From positions 1 through 64,000 of the forward strand of contig NZ_JAAKZX010000006.1 of NCBI RefSeq assembly GCF_011045025.1: a stretch of DNA of 64,000 nucleotides. Reading direction: 5' to 3'. Below the pieces are notes generated by a model. It saw only the letters and a program-made list of their open reading frames with translations. It did not search any database and had not been told where the DNA came from. Source of the stretch: Streptomyces ureilyticus. GTDB lineage: Bacteria; Actinomycetota; Actinomycetes; Streptomycetales; Streptomycetaceae. Shown in pieces: positions 46,048 through 53,736 of this stretch (position 1 is its first letter; each line of letters opens with the position of its first letter). The translations under genes and the position numbers were made by a program.

Positions 46048-46509
46048 TCACGAGCATCCCCAGAGTGCCACAGCCACGCCGAGAACGGTGACGCCGACCG
46101 GTCCGCCGCCGAAGCCGAGCGCACCGAGCCACGAAACGCCGAGAGAGGCGCCACATTTACGAGCCAGAGTCTTCTGCGCCTCCGTCGGCTTCGGACCCCC
46201 GGTGTAGAAGTAGTTCTTCCCCTCGTAGGTGACGCAACCAACCGAGGGAGAGCAGTACTCCCCAGGGCGTGCCTCTCGGTACATCTGCCTCCCGCACCCC
46301 TCCTTGGCGGGATAGCAGTACTCGGACTTCTTGACCGTGACGCACTTTCCGGACGGGGCGCAGACGCGCTTCGTCGAGGCGGCCTCGGCCGGGGTCGCCT
46401 GCCCCACGGTAACCATGAGCGCTGCGAGGACCGCAAGCAGAGCGATCACCCAACGATGACGTGGCGCCTTGGCGGCTGCAGCCGTTTGTATGTGCTGATG
46501 GTGAGTCAC
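46048..46509 (-). CDS. secreted cysteine-rich small protein
   Basis: A 153-residue protein with a signal peptide (HRWVIALLAVLAALMVTVGQ, cleavage after TPAEA) and at least eight cysteines in the mature part, mostly paired in short loops (RVCAPSGKCVTVKKSEYC, EGCGRQM, EYCSPSVGCVTYEGK). A glycine-rich hydrophobic C-terminus (LGALGFGGGPVGVTVLGVAV) may be a membrane segment. The GTG at 46509 is chosen because AAGGA lies upstream; the frame extends further without support. No family is recognised. The pattern suggests a disulfide-rich exported protein. Confidence 0.65.
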   Translation of the reverse strand: MTHHQHIQTAAAAKAPRHRWVIALLAVLAALMVTVGQATPAEAASTKRVCAPSGKCVTVKKSEYCYPAKEGCGRQMYREARPGEYCSPSVGCVTYEGKNYFYTGGPKPTEAQKTLARKCGASLGVSWLGALGFGGGPVGVTVLGVAVALWGCS

Positions 46510-46908
46510 AATATCCTTCCCCCAGATAGGTTCGTTCTCCCCACGGCGCAGATCAGCGGTCAGTCTGCGTGCGCCGGAGTGTCCATGTTGCAAAGCCGGA
46601 TCACCGTATCGCCCACGTTGATCTAGAGGATGGGGGTTATGTGACCGGAGCGAAACGCTTCGGGGGAATTCAAAGGGGAGGTTTCGGCGAACCGCGCAAA
46701 GAAAGCCACCCGGCCGCGGCGAGCGTAGCGCTCGCCGAATGTATCGACGGCTTTCTGTGACCGTGGCGGTATAGTCCCCCGGCGCGAGAAGCGGGGCGGC
46801 CGAGATTGCCGCCCGCTTGTCTCAATTGGGACATTTTGAGTTCTTCGTGGTACCCGCGAGACGTGTCACAGTCCGCGCCCAAAGGCAGTCCAAAGGCCTG
46901 GGTCGGCG
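46510..46908. other. gene-free interval
   Basis: About 400 nt between the Cys-rich protein gene and the DUF6227 gene, both on the minus strand. It holds a short hairpin GGCGAGCG/CGCTCGCC near 46717-46736. The first about 100 nt include the promoter of the Cys-rich gene. No coding frame is convincing. Confidence 0.45.
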
Positions 46909-47649
46909 TTACGACTCCCGCGCAGCCCGTCGCTCCATGGCATCCCGTGCAGCGTCCTCGCTCGTGTACACCTCGCACACGTGCCGCCCGTCAGGCGTAG
47001 CCGTGTGCTCGACCTCCCAGAGGGACAACTCCCGCCCGTCCAGCAGCAGGAACGCGTGCTCGTAGAGCGAGAAGCCCACCCCCCGGCCCCCATACGGCCG
47101 GCCAAACGCCTGAGTGATCTCGTGCGCGAACGCCATCCGCAGCAACTCGGCCATCTCTTCGCCCGGCCGGTCCACGTTCTCGGCCCGCCGCAGCAGCCGG
47201 CGCCCATGATCCGCCGAGTTGTCGAGCACGTACACATGCCGAGGCTCAGTAACCGGTGCGTGCAGTGCCATGATCGGCACCTCGAACTCCGGCTCGTCTG
47301 GCGGCAGCGGCAACCGTGCGGTTGCGGTCCGCAGCTCCTCCCGATCCTCGTACACCTCGTGCTCCACATGGCTGCCGGACCCGGTGTTGTGGACTAGCTC
47401 CCACAACGTGAGCGCCGAACCGTCGGCGAGCAGCCACGTGTGCCGGTACGTCTCGCGGTGCAGCCCTGCGCTGTGGTGCGCGGAGTGCAGCGAACTGTCG
47501 TGCGCCAGCGCGCAGTCGAGCCGCCCTATCGTCTCGTCGGAGAGCTCGAAGGAGTTCAGGGCGCGGCCGAGGAGTCGCGCGAGATGCTCCTCAGGAGACT
47601 CGGGCGACTCGGGTGGCTCGTACGCTGCCGTCTCGTACGGAACGCTCAA
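46909..47649 (-). CDS. DUF6227-type protein of unknown function
   Basis: A 246-residue acidic soluble protein without signal peptide or membrane helix. It has two related halves: HTWLLADGSALTLWELVHNT...HEVYEDREELRTA in the first, and HAFLLLDGRELSLWEVEHTA...CEVYTSEDAARDA in the second. This is an internal duplication. The pattern matches the Streptomyces-specific DUF6227 family. TTG start at 47649 with GGGAG upstream. A regulatory or developmental role would be speculative. Confidence 0.75.
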   Translation of the reverse strand: MSVPYETAAYEPPESPESPEEHLARLLGRALNSFELSDETIGRLDCALAHDSSLHSAHHSAGLHRETYRHTWLLADGSALTLWELVHNTGSGSHVEHEVYEDREELRTATARLPLPPDEPEFEVPIMALHAPVTEPRHVYVLDNSADHGRRLLRRAENVDRPGEEMAELLRMAFAHEITQAFGRPYGGRGVGFSLYEHAFLLLDGRELSLWEVEHTATPDGRHVCEVYTSEDAARDAMERRAARES

Positions 47650-47844
47650 GGTTTCTCCCGGCGTTGCTGCATGTCACCTTGTGGGTGCATACCGTAGCCC
47701 CTCAGTCGGACATCATGTCCGGGAACCGAGAAAACGTACGCACAGAAAACGTCGAACCCACGTGAAAAGTTCCCACCCGCCATGACCCAGCCTCAAACAC
47801 CCCTGCTCAGAAGGGGGCGGACGCCCCTTCCGGCGCGCCCCCGC

Positions 47845-48900
47845 TCACAGGCCGCTCCCTTCCGGACTCCACTGCAACTCGCCATACAGCTCCCCGTACG
47901 CCGGCCACACCCCACCCGGCCCCTCCAACGACTCGGCGGCCCGCACCGCCCTCACGATCGCCTGCGTCACCAGATCCGCCCCGGCCGCGAGGATCTCGTT
48001 CAATGCGAGCGGGTTCTCCTCCGCCAGCGGACGCGCCCCCGTGGCGAGCGCGAACACCGTGTCCCCGTCGTTGAGCAGATGCACCGGCCGTACGGCGCGC
48101 GCGATCCCGTCGTGCGCCGTCCCCGCCAGCTTCTGCGCCTGCGCCTTCGACAACTCCGCGTCGGTGCCGACCACTGCGAGCGTGGTGTTCAGCGGGGGAG
48201 CACCGTTCCTCGCCGCGGTCTCGGCCAGCCGCGCCCGCGCCGCTTCATGCACCTCCTTCGCCGGATACGTCATACGTCCCTGAAGCAGCTCCCCGTACAA
48301 CGCCCCTGTCAGTGGATCCACCGCCGACCCCGCCGCGTTGGCCACCACCAGCGCCGCCACCGTGACTCCCGAGTCGAGCACGGCACTCGCGCTGCCGACC
48401 CCTCCCTTCATGCTCCCGACCGCCGCTCCCGTGCCGGCGCCCACGCAGCCCTCCCGGACCGGCGCGCCGAGCTCGCTCGCGGCTGCTGCCGCCACCGCCT
48501 CGCGTCCGGTCGCCGCGTCGGGCCTGGCCCGGAAGTCGCCGCCGCGCCCCAGGTCGAAGACACAGGCTGCCGGGACGACCGGCACCACGTGCGCCGGATC
48601 GGGCCCGACGCGTACCCCGCGCCCCCTCTCTTCCAGCCAGGCCATCACGCCCGCCGCCGAGTCCAGCCCGTACGCACTGCCGCCGGTCAGGACCAGTGCC
48701 TCGACCTTCCGCACCACGTTGCGTGGATCAAGGGCATCGGTCTCCTTGGTGCCGGGTCCGCCGCCGCGCACGTCCACGGCTGCGACGGCACCGCCCTCCG
48801 GGGCCAGGACGACCGTCGTACCGGTCAGCCAACCACCGCCGGTCCGCGTGGCGTGCCCCACGCGCAGTCCGGCCACATCTGTCAGAGCGCCAACTGTCAT
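47845..48900 (-). CDS. P1-family peptidase (DmpA-type aminopeptidase)
   Basis: A 351-residue Ntn-fold hydrolase of the S58/P1 family. It has LTDVAGLRVGHATRTGGGWLTGTTVVL at the N-terminus, VLTGGSAYGLDSAAGVMAWLEE in the core, and the autoprocessing site PPLNTTLAVVGTD. Cleavage before the Thr is predicted to create the catalytic N-terminal nucleophile. Members release N-terminal L- or D-amino acids. ATG at 48900 with AGGAACAG upstream. It is a single gene, next to a broken TnpB-type gene. Confidence 0.88.
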   Translation of the reverse strand: MTVGALTDVAGLRVGHATRTGGGWLTGTTVVLAPEGGAVAAVDVRGGGPGTKETDALDPRNVVRKVEALVLTGGSAYGLDSAAGVMAWLEERGRGVRVGPDPAHVVPVVPAACVFDLGRGGDFRARPDAATGREAVAAAAASELGAPVREGCVGAGTGAAVGSMKGGVGSASAVLDSGVTVAALVVANAAGSAVDPLTGALYGELLQGRMTYPAKEVHEAARARLAETAARNGAPPLNTTLAVVGTDAELSKAQAQKLAGTAHDGIARAVRPVHLLNDGDTVFALATGARPLAEENPLALNEILAAGADLVTQAIVRAVRAAESLEGPGGVWPAYGELYGELQWSPEGSGL

Positions 48901-49010
48901 GGCACTGTTCCTAGGGTTGTTGGCCGGTGTTGGTCAACTCGCCGTAGTCCGGATGTCTGGTCCGGTGGCCCTCCGAACGGTGTTGAGGGCCGGGGAACAG
49001 CGCGAGCTGG

Positions 49011-50393
49011 TCACCTTGGCGCAGTCGGGTCTTGCCGCCCGGGTTGGGCGTGCCCGCTGTCCTGGGTGGGCTCGCGGTCCCGCAGGCCCGCGGTTGGGAT
49101 GCGGCGCCCGGCGTGATACGCCATGCCGCGCAGCCGTTCGCGGAAGCGGGCGGTGGGGATACCGGCCACGGTGCGGCGGAACGCCTTCCCGCGCCGCCCG
49201 CGGCCCATGGTCTCCCGCCCGGCCCGGCGGGCGTCAGTGAAGCCCAGGTTCTCGATGGCGATTGCGGCGCAGCCCTGCTCGCGGGCGAGGGTGATCAGGG
49301 CGCTGATCGCGGCGCGTAGCCTGCCGTCCCGGGCGGCGGTCGGGCCGGTCAGGTGAAGCGGGATGCTGAGGGCTGCGCCGATGGGGTTGCCGTGCGCATC
49401 GAGGACGCAGGCGGCGAGGTGGTCGGCGTTCAGGTCGACGCCCAGCAGCCGTGTACCGAGTGCCGTGAACTCGTGCGGGGTGGGCGGCACGGTGGTGTCG
49501 GCGGACCAGTTGGCGTCGAGGTACCAGCGGTCGCGGGCCGGGTCGCAGGTGATGTCGTAGCGCACGGCCCGGTGGGCGGTGACGCGGTCCAGCCACTCGC
49601 CGCGGCGGTGGTGGAAGGTGACGGTGCAGCCCAGCCGGTAGCGGCCGCGGGGTTCGTTGGCCAGGTGCCGCAGCGGCTCGGGCAGCACGATGCTCACCGT
49701 GCCCTCGCCGGGGTCGACCGCGATGGTGTAGTTGCCGTGCGGGGCGCCGGACTCGCCGTCGGCGGTCAAAAACAGCCTCGCCGCCTCCCACCACCGGCGC
49801 CACTGGGCCTCGGTGAGTTGGGCGTCGGCCAGGTGGTGCCGCTGCCTGGCCAGGCGCCGTCCGCCGACGGTGATGGACGGCCGCCCGGAAGCGATCTGCT
49901 GCTCCACCACGGCGAGTCGGGCCTGCAGCAGGTGCAGGCGGCGCTATTTGTGTGCCCGTTCACTCTGGTCGGCGTAGCCGCGCGCCCCGCTCTTCGAGCG
50001 CCGGCCACAGGAGACGGCCAGACGGCGGCTGATGGTGCCGATGGCCCGACGCAGGCTCGCGCGCTCGTCGAACAGGCAGCGCATCGCCAGCTGGTACTGA
50101 TCCTCGCTGGCCCGGGTCATCGCCCCCGCCCAGCGGGAGGAGGACACCGCGGTGAGCTTCTTCTTCCGCTCCGCCCGCCGGGCATCCTTCCCGGCAACCT
50201 GGCCGATCCCGACCCGCTCGGCCAGATCCGCCCGCTGATGACGACCCAGGTGCTCACCCACCAGCCGCAGCACCTTCTCATCGGCCGCATCCAGCCGCAG
50301 CCGGTCCCGGATCCGCGCCCCCGACGGAGCGGCCACGGTGAACGGAGCCGCCAGCACACGCAGCTCCCGCCTCCTCCCGTGCCTGCGCGCCAC
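49011..50393 (-). pseudogene. TnpB-related (IS200/IS605 OrfB-like) gene, inactivated
   Basis: The N-terminal part (from about 50393, RLRLDAADEKVLRLVGEHLG, SSSRWAGAMTRASEDQYQ) and the RuvC-like part (LGVDLNADHLAACVLDAHGN with first Asp, IAIENLGFTDARRAGRETMG with Glu, RGRRGKAFRRTVAGIP) are in one frame. A TAG at 49944-49946 separates them after ERAHK. After RGMAYHAG the usual segment with the third RuvC aspartate is missing. The sequence jumps to a tail-like GLRDREPTQDSGHAQPGRQD. Relatives are about 500 residues long. So the gene has a nonsense codon and a C-terminal deletion. No transposase partner is seen nearby. Confidence 0.75.
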
Positions 50394-50676
50394 GACTGCC
50401 CCTCCCCGGTCGCTGCGAACTCAGCTGCCAGCACCGATCATGCGTTCCCGGTGCGCACGCAATCCACAAAACCAGCCCCGTTCACCCGCACGAGGGACAC
50501 AACAGCCAACCATGGCCAAACAACCCAACCAACAGCTGTCCACCCAGCGTCGACGAGACGCCCGAGCCCGCACGAGTGGGGACGCATACGAGACGAGCAC
50601 CCCAGGGAACGCACGTAAAGGGAATCCGGATATGCCACCCGAACCCGGCCCATCCCCAGGGCCGTACCCTGAAGCC

Positions 50677-50892
50677 ATGAGTAGCACCCCCGCCCCCGAA
50701 CCCCGCCCCGAGCCTTCGCAGGGGGTAGGCCAGACACCCAGGGACTCCCGCAAGCCCGCGCTGGTCTTCGACGATCCGTTGAGCCGGCAGTCCGAGGACG
50801 ACACGGACGGCGGGTGGGGCGAGCGGCCCAGCGGTGACAGCGCCGGGGACCTGGCCCGCTTCCTGGACGAGAAGCCGCCCCACCACCTCTGA
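50677..50892 (+). CDS. small conserved acidic protein of unknown function
   Basis: A 71-residue soluble protein with a Pro-rich N-terminus and an acidic core: PALVFDDPLSRQSEDDTDGG followed by WGERPSGDSAGDLARFLDEKPPHHL. The DDP-S-QS-DDTD-GWGE pattern is typical of small proteins found across Streptomyces, with no known function. The ATG at 50677 is preferred over one at 50632 because conservation-like sequence begins here. No clear ribosome site exists. TACCCT (50665-50670) could be a -10 box for a leaderless transcript. It converges with mscL. Confidence 0.6.
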   Translation: MSSTPAPEPRPEPSQGVGQTPRDSRKPALVFDDPLSRQSEDDTDGGWGERPSGDSAGDLARFLDEKPPHHL

Positions 50893-50950
50893 GCCGACCA
50901 CCTCTGAGCCCACCACCTTTGAGCCTGGCCGGCCTGACGAGCCGTTGGCG

Positions 50951-51370
50951 CTATCGCTCGGTATGCCCGGACCCGCGCTGCGCCACCAGGGCGTCGCGGA
51001 TCTCCTTCAGGACCTCCAGCTCGGTCACCTCGATGACCTCGTGGGTGCCCTCCTTCTCCTTCTGGCGGGCCGCCTGCCGGGCCAGGTACTTGGACATCGG
51101 CAGCACCATCAGGAAGTAGACGACGGCAGCGGTGATCACGAACGAGAGCGTCGCGCCGAGCACCGAGCCCCACATGATCCGGACGCCTTCCGCGGTGGCG
51201 CCGGTGCCTCTGCAGGGCTCCTTGATGCAGGAGCTGTAGTTGTCCAGGTTCTTTGTGCCGATCGCGCCCACCAGGGGGTTGATGATCCCCTGCACCACGG
51301 AGTTGACGATGTTGGTGAAGGCCGCGCCGATGACCACCGCTACTGCCAGATCGACGACGTTCCCGCGCAT
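50951..51370 (-). CDS. mscL: large-conductance mechanosensitive channel MscL, apparent frameshift at the 5' end
   Basis: A 139-residue frame with the two MscL helices (VVDLAVAVVIGAAFTNIVNS and LGATLSFVITAAVVYFLMVLPM) and the C-terminal helix VIEVTELEVLKEIRDALVAQRG. The channel opens under membrane tension to release solutes. The usual N-terminal amphipathic helix is encoded just upstream but in two frames: a GTG at 51422 gives SENKKDPS, and the other frame gives AWEGFKTFLMRGN. One extra base at about 51395-51396 separates them. Without a shift, translation would have to begin at the internal ATG at 51370, lacking the amphipathic helix. Confidence 0.85.
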   Translation of the reverse strand: MRGNVVDLAVAVVIGAAFTNIVNSVVQGIINPLVGAIGTKNLDNYSSCIKEPCRGTGATAEGVRIMWGSVLGATLSFVITAAVVYFLMVLPMSKYLARQAARQKEKEGTHEVIEVTELEVLKEIRDALVAQRGSGHTER

Positions 51371-51557
51371 CAGGAAGGTCTTGAAGCCCTCCCAGGCTCG
51401 GATCCTTCTTGTTCTCGCTCACCAGGGAGCCCCTCTTCAGCCGTACGAATTGTGGAACGAACAGCTCCGCAACCTACGGCAGGGCGTGGCGGGCCTGCCC
51501 AATACCCCAGCTCCAACGAGCGACTTGACAGCCAGCCGGTGATCCTCTTGAGCAGGC

Positions 51558-52133
51558 TCAGCACAGGGTCACCGCCAATCGCGAGGTCGCCCCGGCTCCC
51601 GCCAGCCGCACCGCCGTCTGCCGTGGCACGGACAGCACGACCAGCGCACCGCCCTCGGCCACACCGTCCAGGGCCTGGGGCACCTTCGTCACCCGCACCC
51701 CGCGCGCGACCACCCGCGCATTGCCGCCGCCCGCCGCCGACTCCTCAGCCGCGACGACATCGACGCGATCGCCCGGCCGCAACAGCCGTACCGTCGCGCC
51801 GTCGGCGATCCGCACCGGCGCCGTCACCATCTCGCCAGCCCGCCGCTTCCGTACGGGATCGTCCGCCACTCTCGACTCCGCCGCGACAGACGGTGTACCG
51901 GCGGAGGGGGCCCGCGCCCGGCCGGCGTCCCGTGGCCCCGCGGCAACCAGCGCGGCAGCGGTCACGGCGAGTCCCGCGGCCACGGCCCGCCTTTTGTGCC
52001 GTACGAGCCGCCGCAGTTGATACCGCCCGCCACGCACCCGCACGGGAGTGAAGTGCGGCACCTCGCAGGTAACGGGCGCGTCCGTGCCCAGCGGGCGCGG
52101 AAAGGAAGGGAGTAGCGACACGAGAACCACCAC
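51558..52133 (-). CDS. SAF-domain (CpaB/RcpC-like) protein
   Basis: A 191-residue protein with one N-terminal membrane anchor (RRAVAAGLAVTAAALVAAGP, about 47-66) and a C-terminal SAF-type domain. The domain contains AGEMVTAPVRIADGATVRLLRPGDRVDVVAAEE and VPQALDGVAEGGALVVLSVPRQTAVRLAGAG. It resembles Flp-pilus assembly proteins CpaB/RcpC, but no pilus genes are nearby. GTG at 52133 is the first possible start. Its role is uncertain. Confidence 0.7.
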   Translation of the reverse strand: MVVLVSLLPSFPRPLGTDAPVTCEVPHFTPVRVRGGRYQLRRLVRHKRRAVAAGLAVTAAALVAAGPRDAGRARAPSAGTPSVAAESRVADDPVRKRRAGEMVTAPVRIADGATVRLLRPGDRVDVVAAEESAAGGGNARVVARGVRVTKVPQALDGVAEGGALVVLSVPRQTAVRLAGAGATSRLAVTLC

Positions 52134-52272
52134 CAGCGGTCGGGATTTCGGCTTGCGATGCCAGACTGCGGCCTCGCGCCGAATCCCGCTGCGGCCCGTG
52201 GACTACCGACCGGTTGTGGACAACTCGCTCACCCGAAGGGGGAGTTCCGCCCCCCAAAAAAACCGATCCGGT

Positions 52273-52330
52273 CACGGAGCCACCGAGCGGCCACGAAGCA
52301 ACCGAGCGGTTCACGGAGCCACCGGGCGGT
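52273..52330. repeat. three degenerate 19-20-bp direct repeats
   Basis: Units beginning CACGGAGCCACCGAGCGG (52273-52291), CACGAAGCAACCGAGCGG (52292-52311) and CACGGAGCCACCGGGCGG (52312-52330) run in tandem, with a looser copy near 52360. They fill the spacer between the SAF and mtnP genes. Confidence 0.7.
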
Positions 52331-52423
52331 CGCGGGGACCGTGTCTCCGCCGAGAGCCACCGAGCCGCCAACAGAGCCGGCCCGGGCGCAGATGGCCGCC
52401 CGACCGAGTTTCCCACGCCCGCC

Positions 52424-53266
52424 CTACGGAAGTTCGAACCCCGGATCCATCCCGCCCAGTGCTTTAGCGCACAGGCAGTCCCGCGCCCCGTTCTCGGGCA
52501 GTCCGGCCACCGCGTCGAACAGCACGCCCCGCAGCCGTTCCACATTCGCCGCGAACACCTGCAGCACCTCCTCGTGCGAGACGCCCTCGCCGGTCTCGGC
52601 CCCCGCGTCGAGATCGGTGACCAGGGTCAACGACGTGTAGCAGAGCTCGAGTTCACGGGCGAGCGTCGCCTCGGGGTGCCCGGTCATGCCGACCACCGAC
52701 CAGCCCTGCGCCTGGTGCCACAACGATTCGGCACGGGTCGAGAACCTCGGCCCCTCGACCACCACGAGCGTCCCGCCGTCCACCGGCTCCCAGTCCTGGC
52801 CGCGGGCCGCCTCCAGCGCGGTCTCGCGCCCGACGGGGCAGTACGGGTCGGCCAGGGATACATGCACCACGTTCGGCACCTGGCCGCCGGGCAGCGGCAT
52901 CCCGTCGAAGTACGTCTGGTCCCGGGACTTCGTACGGTCCACCAGCTGGTCCGGTACGAGCAGCGTGCCCGGGCCGTACTCCGGACGCAGCCCGCCGACC
53001 GCGCAGGGCCCGAGCACCTGACGCGCCCCGACGGAGCGCAGCGCCCACAGGTTCGCGCGGTAGTTGATGCGGTGCGGCGGCAGATGGTGGGCGCGGCCGT
53101 GGCGGGGGAGGAAGGCGACCCGCCGCCCGGCGATCTCGCCCAGGAAAAGGGAGTCGCTGGGCGCCCCATAGGGCGTGGCCACCTGTATCTCGGTCACGTC
53201 GTCGAGGAAGGAGTAGAAGCCCGAGCCGCCAATGACGCCGATCTCGACGTTCTCCGTGTTCGCCAT
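52424..53266 (-). CDS. mtnP: S-methyl-5'-thioadenosine phosphorylase
   Basis: A 280-residue purine-nucleoside phosphorylase-family enzyme. It has the phosphate-binding start IGVIGGSGFYSFL, LPRHGRAHHLPPHRINYRAN, GGTLVVVEGPRFSTRAES and GMTGHPEATLARELELCYTSLTLVTDLDAG. These are the MTAP signature segments. It splits methylthioadenosine into adenine and methylthioribose 1-phosphate in methionine salvage. ATG at 53266. No other salvage genes lie nearby. Confidence 0.92.
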   Translation of the reverse strand: MANTENVEIGVIGGSGFYSFLDDVTEIQVATPYGAPSDSLFLGEIAGRRVAFLPRHGRAHHLPPHRINYRANLWALRSVGARQVLGPCAVGGLRPEYGPGTLLVPDQLVDRTKSRDQTYFDGMPLPGGQVPNVVHVSLADPYCPVGRETALEAARGQDWEPVDGGTLVVVEGPRFSTRAESLWHQAQGWSVVGMTGHPEATLARELELCYTSLTLVTDLDAGAETGEGVSHEEVLQVFAANVERLRGVLFDAVAGLPENGARDCLCAKALGGMDPGFELP

Positions 53267-53340
53267 GACCGCACCCTAACCGGGCCCGAAAACACCGCGG
53301 ACCCCGCCGTCGTACGACGACAGGGTCTCGTAAGGAAGCC

Positions 53341-53667
53341 TTACGCGGCCGAGCTGCTGCTCGAGGAGGTGCCGGCGCCGGACGACGACGAAGACTCGGA
53401 GGAAGACGACGTCGTGGAGGACGAGGTCGAGGTCGTGGGGGCGGCGTTCGACGAGGAGGACGACTTGGCCGTCGAGCTGCTCGACGAGGAGCCGCGGCTG
53501 TCGTTGCGGTAGAAGCCGGAGCCCTTGAAGACGATGCCGACCGCGGAGAACACCTTCTTCAGGCGGCCATCACAGCTGGGGCACTCGGTCAGGGCGTCCT
53601 CGGTGAACTTCTGCACCACCTCGAGGCCCTCGCCGCACGCGGTGCACTGATACTGGTAGGTCGGCAC
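53341..53667 (-). CDS. FmdB-type zinc-ribbon protein with serine-rich tail
   Basis: A 108-residue protein. The N-terminal FmdB/CxxC zinc ribbon (MPTYQYQCTACGEGLEVVQK then FTEDALTECPSCDGRLKKVF) has C8, C11, C29 and C32 as ligands, followed by FKGSGFYRND, the family's usual end. From residue 58 the protein is a long Ser/Thr run of about 50 residues, probably disordered. GTG at 53667 with AGGAGGA upstream. Immediately upstream is a CIRCE-like heat-shock operator, suggesting HrcA control. FmdB proteins are called putative regulators, but their role is unproven. Confidence 0.88.
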   Translation of the reverse strand: MPTYQYQCTACGEGLEVVQKFTEDALTECPSCDGRLKKVFSAVGIVFKGSGFYRNDSRGSSSSSSTAKSSSSSNAAPTTSTSSSTTSSSSESSSSSGAGTSSSSSSAA

Positions 53668-53679
53668 TTTGTCTTCCTC

Positions 53680-53706
53680 CTGGCACTCTCACTCGATGAG
53701 TGCTAA
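53680..53706 (-). promoter_or_regulatory. CIRCE-like element (HrcA operator) upstream of the FmdB gene
   Basis: On the coding strand it reads TTAGCACTC, a 9-nt spacer, then GAGTGCCAG. The first arm matches the CIRCE consensus (TTAGCACTC-N9-GAGTGCTAA) fully, the second at 7 of 9 positions, and the spacer length is exact. It ends where the ribosome site of the FmdB gene begins, a typical CIRCE position. Confidence 0.75.
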
Positions 53707-53736
53707 CGACCATCAATAGTGACCTATTCCCAGCGT

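Noticed and set aside
49011..50393. An active TnpB RNA-guided nuclease system
   Set aside because: An in-frame stop and the loss of the third catalytic aspartate region make the gene non-functional.
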